From Sphingopyxis sp. (GTDB lineage: Bacteria > Pseudomonadota > Alphaproteobacteria > Sphingomonadales > Sphingomonadaceae), in assembly GCA_016463225.1 (NCBI GenBank), contig JAEMRT010000005.1, positions 1-33,362 on the forward strand: DNA of 33,362 bases, given 5' to 3'. This document shows, piece by piece, positions 16,517-23,866 of the stretch; position 1 is the first letter of the stretch; the number at the start of each line of letters is the position of its first letter. The position numbers and the translations under genes were made by a program. The notes beneath the pieces were generated by a model. That model saw only the letters and a list, made by a program, of their open reading frames with translations, searched no databases and had not been told where the DNA came from.

Positions 16517-17938
16517 TCAGCTTGGGTTACCTTCTTCTTTCCATAATTTCTTGAATTCGCTTTGTTTGTCGATGGCCGCCCTCACAGTGGCCGGATCAAG
16601 ACCAATGCGAAGGAATTGAAGGACGACCAACAACAGAACGATGCGGCGGATCCCATAGTGCATGTCCGCGCCTGCGAGGATCTGGCCTTCGAAGTTGGGC
16701 GAAAAATGCGTGTAGTAGTTTCTGGTATCGACAAGGCGCTTCACGAATGCCTTGTCGAAACCAGCCGGGGCTTCGCCGAGGCGCGCGCGCACTTCCCTGA
16801 GCAACGCCTTCAATCGCTGTCCGAGGCTCGGCTCATTCGAAAAGGCTAGCAAGCCTTTTAACTTGTCGCGCATGACGGCGGGAGTGCCCTCCGGAATGGC
16901 GCTCATTAGTGTTTTCTGGAGTGCCGCATGATCCTTCGGGGCTATGATCGTGGTCGGGTAGCTTAGCCGGTGAAAAACCTCGAGTGCCTGGATCGCAAAT
17001 GAGAAGCGGGTGTTGATGAACATTCCTCGGTCGGCGAGCGCCGTCAGAAATAGATATTGCGCGGACGAGAAATCTTCATAGCCGTCGAACCATCGCTGTA
17101 AGAGTTCGTCGGCGGGGTCGGGAAAGTCTGAGGTTTGGATCATCGGTCGCTCGTACTGGCGGACCTTTTTGGATTCCTGATGCAACATTGATGCGTAAAC
17201 GGAGACTTCGGTGTTGCGGCTGTGATCTTTTGAGAAACGGACTTCGGGACCATCGAGCATGAGGCGGCGCGCCGGCAGGTGTCGTCCCGCACAAAGCGAA
17301 GCCAGCCCTCTAATCTTGAACGCGGCCGCCGAATGCCAGCGCAGTGATTTGGGTTCGTCGGGTGCGATCTCGACGTAGCAGTGAGCGGATACCGTGAAAC
17401 TCGTGCTGTTCTTGTCAGTGTAGAATCCGGACCCGATGTTAAACTTCACGCCTTCGATCTGGCCGAGCGGACGGCTTACGGAGCGGTCGATATTCAGACG
17501 CCAATCCGTGCTGTCTTCGACGGGACGAAAGTCGAAGAACCGGTGACCGAGCCATTCCTCGATATCCTCGAAAATCACATAGGACTTCGAGAAAATCTGC
17601 TCTTCCTCCGACGCAAAATGCCACCCTACCGCAAGCGTATGTCCGCGATAAACCTCGTGGACGGCCTCCTGAAAGAATCCTCCCTTTCTGCTCATTTGCA
17701 GGACCTTGAACAGCGAGACGTGCTTCTCGTCCTTGGTCGTGCCGTGGATGACGGCCCGGTCCTCCATTTCCGAACCGAATGCTTCCTGGGTCGGATCGAA
17801 GGTCCCGGTCAGTGTCAGCACCGGGCCCTCCTCTTGGGTATACCTCAGCACCCCCGCGACGCGGCGCTCCGGCGCCTCGGGCAGCCACCAGAAGCCGTCG
17901 AGATCGAAGCTGTCGTTGATATCGTGTGGCTTGGCCAT
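16517..17938 (-). CDS. apeA: ApeA-type HEPN anti-phage protein
   Basis: A 473-residue protein with the architecture of ApeA, a single-gene anti-phage system. The N-terminal domain begins FDLDGFWWLPEAPERRVAGV and continues TLTGTFDPTQEAFG, the ApeA N-terminal-domain pattern. The C-terminal HEPN domain carries the R-x4-H motif in LVDTRNYYTHFSP (R406, H411). HEPN domains of this kind are RNases; ApeA is thought to act by abortive infection. Three ATG/GTG codons lie at the 5' end; the ATG at 17938 (MAKPHD) has GAAAG at 7 nt. Convergent with the second HEPN gene. The upstream 290 bp before ietS should contain its promoter. The symbol rests on domain recognition, not on a search. Confidence 0.83.
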   Translation of the reverse strand: MAKPHDINDSFDLDGFWWLPEAPERRVAGVLRYTQEEGPVLTLTGTFDPTQEAFGSEMEDRAVIHGTTKDEKHVSLFKVLQMSRKGGFFQEAVHEVYRGHTLAVGWHFASEEEQIFSKSYVIFEDIEEWLGHRFFDFRPVEDSTDWRLNIDRSVSRPLGQIEGVKFNIGSGFYTDKNSTSFTVSAHCYVEIAPDEPKSLRWHSAAAFKIRGLASLCAGRHLPARRLMLDGPEVRFSKDHSRNTEVSVYASMLHQESKKVRQYERPMIQTSDFPDPADELLQRWFDGYEDFSSAQYLFLTALADRGMFINTRFSFAIQALEVFHRLSYPTTIIAPKDHAALQKTLMSAIPEGTPAVMRDKLKGLLAFSNEPSLGQRLKALLREVRARLGEAPAGFDKAFVKRLVDTRNYYTHFSPNFEGQILAGADMHYGIRRIVLLLVVLQFLRIGLDPATVRAAIDKQSEFKKLWKEEGNPS

Positions 17939-18232
17939 GCTCATACTTTCGTCGTCGACCTCACGCCGCAGCGCAAAGGCGTTCAGCCGCACGCCATCGC
18001 GTCAGTAAAGACTTATTGAGAAGCGAGCGCAAAATGAAGTGTGGGTCGCGAGCGGCCGGCTTGGTTCGATGTATGTCCGCTAATATGGTCTCTATACCGC
18101 TAAGTGACTGACCGGAACCGGGCATTGTCGAGCGATTGCGCCGGCGCGGTTCGAGCACTGGTTCGGCGGACCCGGCACGCAGGGGGCGTCGGTTGTAACT
18201 TTCACGCCGACTGGTAATTGACGAGCCGCCGC
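17939..18232. other. Intergenic region between ietS end and apeA start
   Basis: About 290 bp without a supported gene. It follows the end of ietS and precedes apeA on the same strand, so it should hold a terminator and the apeA promoter. I see only weak imperfect repeats (for example GTCGG...CCGAC around 18189-18213). Confidence 0.4.
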
Positions 18233-20701
18233 TCAGGTCACGATCGTGGTCGCGGTTTTCACAGCGCTCATCGCCGCAATGGCGGTACCCACCTCGATGT
18301 AGAGCTCCGCTTCGAGTTCTTCGGCGTCGATCTCGATGATGAGGGCGAACCGGACCGTCGGCAGGCCCGCCTCGAGCAGTGCTGAAGACTTCCACCAACC
18401 GGTGACGGGGTGAACTGCAATTAGGTTGCGCCTCGCGAGATCCGACGCGCGGCAGCGCAGTTGGTCGATATGCAGCGACCCAACGTCGCGCCGCACGCTC
18501 CCAAATTCCCAAAGATCATCTTCGGCGTTCGGCGGAGCGCCAGGCTGCTCGGCTGCTATGCTGATGCGCGCCATGAACTGCTCGGCATTCTCGCCCGCCC
18601 GGTTGAGCTTGAACCGCAAATTGTGCGACGCGTAGCGGTATCGCGATCCGCGCGACGCCTCCGACGGATTGGGCGCGATAAACGAACTCAGAGCCACGCG
18701 CAGCGTGACTTCGCTGTTTCCGAGCTTGCGCAATTCCTCGACCGGCCACGGCAGTGTGAAAAGCCGCATCTCGTTGTGGACATCGCCCCCGGTTTTTTCC
18801 GACAGGCCGTAAGGCACGATCTCGTCCTCGACGATCAGCGTGAGTGCATTGGAGGCGCTCCGCCGCGCGCGCTGCATATCGGGAACGCCATAGCCATACC
18901 GGCGGAAAAGCCGGGCATAGTCGCCCTTCTGCGCGGCGGCGGGAAGATGCGAGCGCATCTGTTGCGTCCAGCGCGCCGACGATACGTATAGCGCGCGAAT
19001 GGTCTCGGGCCAGAGCTGCGGATAGAGGCTCCAGAGTTCGGTGATCTCCTTCGCGGCCAGCGCCGTGGCGGCGCTCGTGTCGTGACTGAAGCAGAAGGAG
19101 CGGGCGGGATAGTTGTGATGGGTGCTCAGAAGCGAAAGCCAGCCGTGCCGCATCGGCGGCGGCGGCTCGAAGTTGATCCAGTTGCCGCCCTCGTGCACGA
19201 CGTCAGGCTTGAGTGGCCAGTGCGAGGCCCAGGACGCTGTCCGCGAAGCCGGCGACAGATCGCCCGCGGGCGCGAGCGCTGTCTGCGCCGTGCCAGCGGG
19301 CAGGTTGGTCTTCGTTGTGTAAGCGCCGACGCAGATTGCATTCCATGCCTGCGCGGGCGATTCGACCTCATTTTCACCGAGGTCGCACGTGTCGAGGTAA
19401 CTTCCCGCGCCGAATGTGAAATTGTCGGTATTTCCCGCCGAGACGAGGATAAGGCGCTTCAGCTTTTTCACACCCGACACTCCAGCGGCAAGCTGGTCAA
19501 CCTCGCTGGACCAGGAGGTAGGAGCACCGTCGTGCGGGGTATCTTCTCCCGTGGTCGAAGCCATCGTGAATGTCCGTCGCCTATCGCTGACGGCTTCAAC
19601 CGCATCGACGGCGCCGCGCGTCATGGCCCCCAGAAGATGGTGCGGGTTCATTCCGGCCTCGGGGATCAGCTTCACGGACTCGAGCCGGTTGGCGACCGTC
19701 ACTGGGAGCGTTGCTTGGAGCGTCCAGGTCAGGTCACCATAGAGAGCGAGGCCCGCCAGCTGGGTCCCATGTCCTCTGATATCGTCAAGCCCCCACGCGG
19801 GATTAGCGGCGTGACGATCATCGACCGCGAGCGCGGGCTGGATCAAAGGATGCGCGCGGCTGACGCCGGTATCGAGAAGCGTAACATAGCCCGCGCCTTG
19901 CATGGGAGCATACGTGCAGCGGCTCTCCATCGAGGCGACCCACTCGGCCTGTTCGGTGACATCCAAGCTGTCAAAGAAATCCGCCGTGACTGTCGGCGTG
20001 GCCAGCGCCCGTACACCGCCGAAGCGGCGAACCGCGAGCGCGAGAATGTCGCGAGCCGCATCGCCGATCACCACCACATCCTCGGGGAAGACCAGCCGGT
20101 CGGCCGAGATGGCAACGCCGATCGCGCCCGCCTGCGCGATGAACTGATCCGCCCCGGCAGGATCGAGCCATATTTCCCAAGTGCAGACGGCATCGCCAGT
20201 GGGGAATTTCGCGGCCGGGCTTCGCCACAGGGCTCTAAGCCCCGCCTCGGTGATGGCGGCGAGACTCTGGACGAGATCGGCATTGCGCGGGCGGCCGGGA
20301 GTGATTTCGCCATCTTTCTCGCGAGGCGACGTATCGCGCGTCTCGAAGTCCGAGACCTTCTTCCGAAGCTGGCCCACGCCCTTGGCGGTCGCGAACAGGG
20401 TCGCCGTCTCGCGGCTGACACCGCCCTCCGTCCGCGTGTCGCACTTCAACAGCGCGACTTCTCGCGTATCGAGACTGTCCTTTTTCAGTTTCTCGTTCGG
20501 ACGGCTTGTTACTTCCAGATAAAGGCCGGGAAGATTCTCAGCCTTTGAGTCGGTGAGCGCGTCGAGCGCCTGGAGCAGAGCCTGCGCGTGAGCGGCGCGG
20601 TTGGGAACGTCAGAGGGTCTTTGGCCGCGGCCGGGTCTTGCGCGGAACGGATGCGGAGCTCCGACTTTCTGGAGATGGAAGTGCTCTAAGTCTCTCGCCA
20701 A
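18233..20701 (-). CDS. ietS: IetS, subtilisin-like (S8) serine protease of the IetAS system
   Basis: An S8 protease of about 822 residues. The triad is visible: Asp in YVTLLDTGVSRAHPL (D277), His in DIRGHGTQLAGLA (H311), the oxyanion Asn in LILVSAGN (about 424), and Ser in FSHDTSAATALAA (S543), where Asp replaces the usual Gly of GTSxA. The N-terminal part (RARPGRGQRPSDVPNRAAHA) is typical of the large subtilases paired with AAA ATPases. With IetA it forms the IetAS pair, first described in plasmid incompatibility on a Ti plasmid and later as an anti-phage system. Only TTG starts are available (20743, 20716, 20701); 20701 has GGGGG upstream at about 8 nt. It overlaps ietA by about 92 nt. Protein target unknown. 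Confidence 0.85.
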   Translation of the reverse strand: MARDLEHFHLQKVGAPHPFRARPGRGQRPSDVPNRAAHAQALLQALDALTDSKAENLPGLYLEVTSRPNEKLKKDSLDTREVALLKCDTRTEGGVSRETATLFATAKGVGQLRKKVSDFETRDTSPREKDGEITPGRPRNADLVQSLAAITEAGLRALWRSPAAKFPTGDAVCTWEIWLDPAGADQFIAQAGAIGVAISADRLVFPEDVVVIGDAARDILALAVRRFGGVRALATPTVTADFFDSLDVTEQAEWVASMESRCTYAPMQGAGYVTLLDTGVSRAHPLIQPALAVDDRHAANPAWGLDDIRGHGTQLAGLALYGDLTWTLQATLPVTVANRLESVKLIPEAGMNPHHLLGAMTRGAVDAVEAVSDRRRTFTMASTTGEDTPHDGAPTSWSSEVDQLAAGVSGVKKLKRLILVSAGNTDNFTFGAGSYLDTCDLGENEVESPAQAWNAICVGAYTTKTNLPAGTAQTALAPAGDLSPASRTASWASHWPLKPDVVHEGGNWINFEPPPPMRHGWLSLLSTHHNYPARSFCFSHDTSAATALAAKEITELWSLYPQLWPETIRALYVSSARWTQQMRSHLPAAAQKGDYARLFRRYGYGVPDMQRARRSASNALTLIVEDEIVPYGLSEKTGGDVHNEMRLFTLPWPVEELRKLGNSEVTLRVALSSFIAPNPSEASRGSRYRYASHNLRFKLNRAGENAEQFMARISIAAEQPGAPPNAEDDLWEFGSVRRDVGSLHIDQLRCRASDLARRNLIAVHPVTGWWKSSALLEAGLPTVRFALIIEIDAEELEAELYIEVGTAIAAMSAVKTATTIVT

Positions 20702-21686
20702 CAGCGTTACCCCCAATGCCCTGCAGCGAACGCCGCCGATCAAGCGCTTCTAACAGATCCTGCGTAGAAATTGCGTGGCGATCTACTAGAACGGCGCGCC
20801 GCGCCGCGTCTTCGGCGGCAGCGATCACGTCGGCGGTTGAGAGCCCCGAGGCGAACGCGGTTATTTTCTTCCAAGACAGGCGGGCGACGGAGAATCCGAT
20901 CAGCCGCCGCCGAAGCGCCTCTCGGATTGCCTGCTCGTCGGGCAGATCGTAGGAAAGCACGAGATCGAAGCGCCTCAGGACAGCACGGTCGAGAATGCCC
21001 GGAAGATTGGTCGTCGCGACTACGATCGACGGACCCGTATCCTCGTCGAGAAACTGCAGGAAAGAGTTCAGCACGCGGCGCGCCTCGCCCACGTCGTTGC
21101 CGTCGTCGCGCGCCGCAGCGAGCGCGTCGATCTCGTCGAAGAGATATACGCCGCGTGTCGACTTTATCGCATCGAAGACCATCTTAAGTTTCTGCGCGGT
21201 CTCGCCCATGAACTTGGTGATGAGTCCATGGAGCATCACGGAAAAAAGGGGAAACTGAAGCTCGCCCGCAAGGCCGTGCGCGCTCAGCGTCTTGCCCGTT
21301 CCGGGAGGGCCCGAAAGCAGGAGGCGCCGGCGCGGCTTCAGACCCTTTTCCTCGAGCTTTTCGCGCATGCGCGTCTCGGTCACGAGGTGCGCTAACTCCG
21401 CCTGAATGTGTCCGGGAAGGATGAGGTCCGCGAGGCGCTGCGCTGGGTAGCTCGCCGCGAGAAATTCGGCGAGATCGCCGCGCGGAGCTGAGATGGGCGT
21501 GGGAATGGGCGCCCGTGCGGGCGTCTGCTGCCCGGCCTCCGCCCATTGCCGGAGCTGTTCCGCGAGGCGGACATGGCCCTTTTGCTCTTCCGCGGCGGAC
21601 AATTGCATCGCGAGATCGAAGAAACGATCCGAGTCACCTTCGGCGTGGCTCTTGATGAGTCCGATTAGCTGCTGCGCAGATGCCAT
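20610..21686 (-). CDS. ietA: IetA, AAA ATPase of the IetAS system
   Basis: A 358-residue AAA+ ATPase. Walker A is SGPPGTGKTL (about 125-134), Walker B VYLFDEIDAL with the catalytic DE at 184-185. A sensor-1 stretch (IVVATTNLP) and an arginine-finger region (VLRRFDLVLSYDLPD) follow. The N-terminal 70 residues form a helical region and a Pro-rich linker (PARAPIPTPISAP). The C-terminal lid (LSTADVIAAAEDAARRAVL) resembles that of FtsH/Cdc48-type ATPases. It probably recognises or unfolds substrates for the overlapping IetS protease. The ATG at 21686 is preferred over a TTG two codons earlier because AAGG lies 7 nt before it. Operon with ietS; the pairing makes the system assignment fairly secure. 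Confidence 0.88.
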   Translation of the reverse strand: MASAQQLIGLIKSHAEGDSDRFFDLAMQLSAAEEQKGHVRLAEQLRQWAEAGQQTPARAPIPTPISAPRGDLAEFLAASYPAQRLADLILPGHIQAELAHLVTETRMREKLEEKGLKPRRRLLLSGPPGTGKTLSAHGLAGELQFPLFSVMLHGLITKFMGETAQKLKMVFDAIKSTRGVYLFDEIDALAAARDDGNDVGEARRVLNSFLQFLDEDTGPSIVVATTNLPGILDRAVLRRFDLVLSYDLPDEQAIREALRRRLIGFSVARLSWKKITAFASGLSTADVIAAAEDAARRAVLVDRHAISTQDLLEALDRRRSLQGIGGNAVGERLRALPSPESRSSASVPRKTRPRPKTL

Positions 21687-21896
21687 GATCAACCTTGAGT
21701 ATCCGGCCGGGGCCGAATAGCTCCCCCTCTGGCGCGGATACTATGCGTTTCCGCGCGCCGGGGCTAGATCAAATACGCCTCGCCGGGGGACAGCAACTAC
21801 CGGTCGATTGGGGTTGTACGCCCCGATCCGGGATCCAAGGTCTGCTTTTCGCGATTTCCCGCCACAAGCGGACGGTCTCCAAACGGCCATTTTGCT

Positions 21897-23222
21897 CTAA
21901 AAGCTGATCGTGGCGTTGAATGAATTGTAGATCGTGGTGCCGCCGATGGGGACGTTTGGCGCGTCGCGGAGGAACCCTCCCTTGGCGAGAAGGACGCCAT
22001 TCCATTCTAGGCGTAGCCGCTTCGGGAGAAGCCAGTAGCGGACTCGCGCTTCCACCTGATGACCGGCGAACCTTCCAGCGCTGCCGGACGCATCGCGGAC
22101 GCCGGTCGTCGAGAAGCTGTCGTATCGCGACGCGAGCCACAACGGCCGATAGGCGGCGAACGCGTCGACGCGTTTCGATGGCGCTACTTCGATGCGCAGA
22201 CCGGGCGCGATGAGGTTGGCCCGCCCTACCGCATTGTAGATGCCGGCCGGCGCGAGGTCAGCGCGGCGCATGCCGAACAGCGTGTCAAAGCGGGCGAACT
22301 TCGCCCCGCGGCCGTCGCCGCTCGCGTAATCGAATTCGATCGAGAGGTGCGGCGACCATGGATGGCGGAAGGTATAGCCCGCCTCGAGATGCGCGAACCA
22401 GGCGGAAACATCGAGCGTCGGCGCAGTTGCGGCGACTGACGCGCTGATCGATCCCCATTGATAGATGGTCTCGCTCTCGAAATCGAAGCTGCCGGGAGCG
22501 GGGTCGCGGATGAGCCGCAGGCTGGCGGTATCGAGCGACCTGTCGCGCGTCGCGAGCCTCGGGGAGTCCCGTTCTCCGAGATGATAAAAGGCGAGTTCGA
22601 TTGAGCTGCGCTTATTCGCGAACTTCTTGGTCGCGAGGCCGCCCCAGAGAACGAGGTCGAAATTCTCGCGATCGAACTTGACGCGATTGTCGACAAGGTC
22701 GGCCCTTCCGTCGGGAAGGCGCACCTGCGGCAGGGTGTAGATTGCGGTTGCTGAGAAACTGTCCGGGAGGGTGATGTCGGCCCGGACGCCCGTGTAGCCG
22801 TTCGTCGTGTTGCGATAGTCGTCGGCAGCGACGAGACGCCGCGATCCGAGGTTAAGCGTGAAGCGACCGGCCTGGAGACCGAGTTTTGTGTTTGGGCCGA
22901 AAGCGCCAGGTGCCTCGTAGCCGACATAGGCCTGCACCAATTCCAGGGTGTTGACTTCGCCGGTGGTGATCGGCGTTCCGGCATCGCCGCCATAGACTCG
23001 GCTGTCGTAGAGTTCGGCGCCAAGCCTAAGCGGTCCGGTCCGGTACTCGCCCGTTGCGATCGTCCGGATGCTGACAAGATCGTCGGACTCGTTGAAGCCC
23101 GCTCGTGGCTGTCCGCCTATCACTTCATATCGAAGTCGCGTGCTGCCACTGAGGCTGAGCCCGTCTTCGGCGAACACGGGCGTTGGGACAAGCAGCAGGA
23201 CCGAAAGAGAAATACGCTTCAA
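21897..23222 (-). CDS. Alginate-export-family outer membrane porin
   Basis: A 441-residue outer-membrane beta-barrel protein. It has a signal peptide (KRISLSVLLLVPTPVFA-ED) and the pattern of the alginate_exp family: LSLSGSTRLRYEVIGGQPRA, LRLGAELYDSRVYGG, ELVQAYVGYE, GLQAGRFTLNLGSRRLVAAD, then repeated amphipathic strands, ending NSFNATISF with terminal Phe as in outer membrane barrels. The family forms diffusion channels; alginate itself is not implied. The start is a TTG at 23222 with GAGGGGG 6 nt upstream, which fits the signal peptide; the long frame upstream is non-coding. It stands alone, with merR ending about 160 bp upstream. It marks the return from the defence block to housekeeping-type genes. 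Confidence 0.88.
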   Translation of the reverse strand: MKRISLSVLLLVPTPVFAEDGLSLSGSTRLRYEVIGGQPRAGFNESDDLVSIRTIATGEYRTGPLRLGAELYDSRVYGGDAGTPITTGEVNTLELVQAYVGYEAPGAFGPNTKLGLQAGRFTLNLGSRRLVAADDYRNTTNGYTGVRADITLPDSFSATAIYTLPQVRLPDGRADLVDNRVKFDRENFDLVLWGGLATKKFANKRSSIELAFYHLGERDSPRLATRDRSLDTASLRLIRDPAPGSFDFESETIYQWGSISASVAATAPTLDVSAWFAHLEAGYTFRHPWSPHLSIEFDYASGDGRGAKFARFDTLFGMRRADLAPAGIYNAVGRANLIAPGLRIEVAPSKRVDAFAAYRPLWLASRYDSFSTTGVRDASGSAGRFAGHQVEARVRYWLLPKRLRLEWNGVLLAKGGFLRDAPNVPIGGTTIYNSFNATISF

Positions 23223-23383
23223 GCAAACCCCCTCATCCCCGCATAGGCGAAGACCAAAAGGCAACGCTTGAGCGCAGGCTGCGCTTAACCGGGAGGTCGC
23301 ATCGCCCCGGTGAAGTCGGACTAAAGGTGTGGACGGCCATCTGCAACCGATGAGAATTTCGTAGGGCCAAATTGCAACTTTAG

Positions 23384-23812
23384 TCACTTGGCGCTGTGCG
23401 GTGTCGGCCAATCTCGCACCACGTCTGTCGGCCCAAGCGTCTCGATGATCCGGCAGTCGTCGATCGTCCCTTGCTGGCAGGTCGTAAGCATACGGCTCAA
23501 CTCCGCCCGCATCTTCCCCAGATCGGCGATCTTGGCGTCGATCTCCGCAAGATGTCGGGTGGTGATCTCGTCGACAGCGCCGCACGGCCGCGACCGATCG
23601 TCGGCGAGGGTCAGCAGTTCGCGGACATCGTCGAGGCGAAATCCCAGGCCGCGGGCGCGGCGGATGAACGATAGACGCTGTACGTTGCCACTGCCGTAAC
23701 TCCGATAATTGGCGGCTGTTCGCGCCGCCTGCGGCAGAAGGCCTTCCTTTTCGTAGAAGCGGATGGTCTCGGTCTTCGTTTTCGTGATGCGTGCAAGCTC
23801 GCCGATGCGCAT
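23384..23812 (-). CDS. MerR-family metal-responsive regulator (CadR/ZntR-like)
   Basis: A 142-residue MerR regulator: helix-turn-helix MRIGELARITKTKTETIRFYEKEGLLP, wing NYRSYGSGNVQRLSFIRRARGLGF, then the dimerisation helix and metal loop. Cysteines lie at 77 (RPCGAV), 112 (TTCQQG) and 120 (DDCRIIETL), close to the Cd/Zn/Pb-binding cysteines of CadR, PbrR and ZntR. That suggests a divalent soft-metal sensor and argues against a Cu or Hg sensor. The gene is 54 bp downstream of the TonB receptor on the same strand. A MerR-type dyad (23820-23840) lies 8 nt before its ATG and a related dyad precedes the receptor gene, so it probably controls itself and the receptor. Metal specificity is inference. 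Confidence 0.88.
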   Translation of the reverse strand: MRIGELARITKTKTETIRFYEKEGLLPQAARTAANYRSYGSGNVQRLSFIRRARGLGFRLDDVRELLTLADDRSRPCGAVDEITTRHLAEIDAKIADLGKMRAELSRMLTTCQQGTIDDCRIIETLGPTDVVRDWPTPHSAK

Positions 23813-23819
23813 GGATTCA

Positions 23820-23840
23820 ACCCTATAGTTTCTGCAAGGT
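23820..23840 (-). promoter_or_regulatory. MerR-type operator dyad before merR
   Basis: On the minus strand the 21-bp site reads ACCTTGCAG-AAA-CTATAGGGT, an imperfect dyad of the type bound by MerR-family regulators (compare consensus ACCnTnTAG / CTAnAnGGT). It ends 8 nt before the ATG of the MerR gene. Flanking -35/-10 elements are weak. Confidence 0.55.
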
Positions 23841-23866
23841 TGGATTAGCGCAGCGACAAGTTACGC

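Noticed and set aside
19082..20548. 488-codon open frame on the plus strand
   Set aside because: It is antisense to ietS, which has a full catalytic triad; the plus frame is Arg-rich and motif-free.
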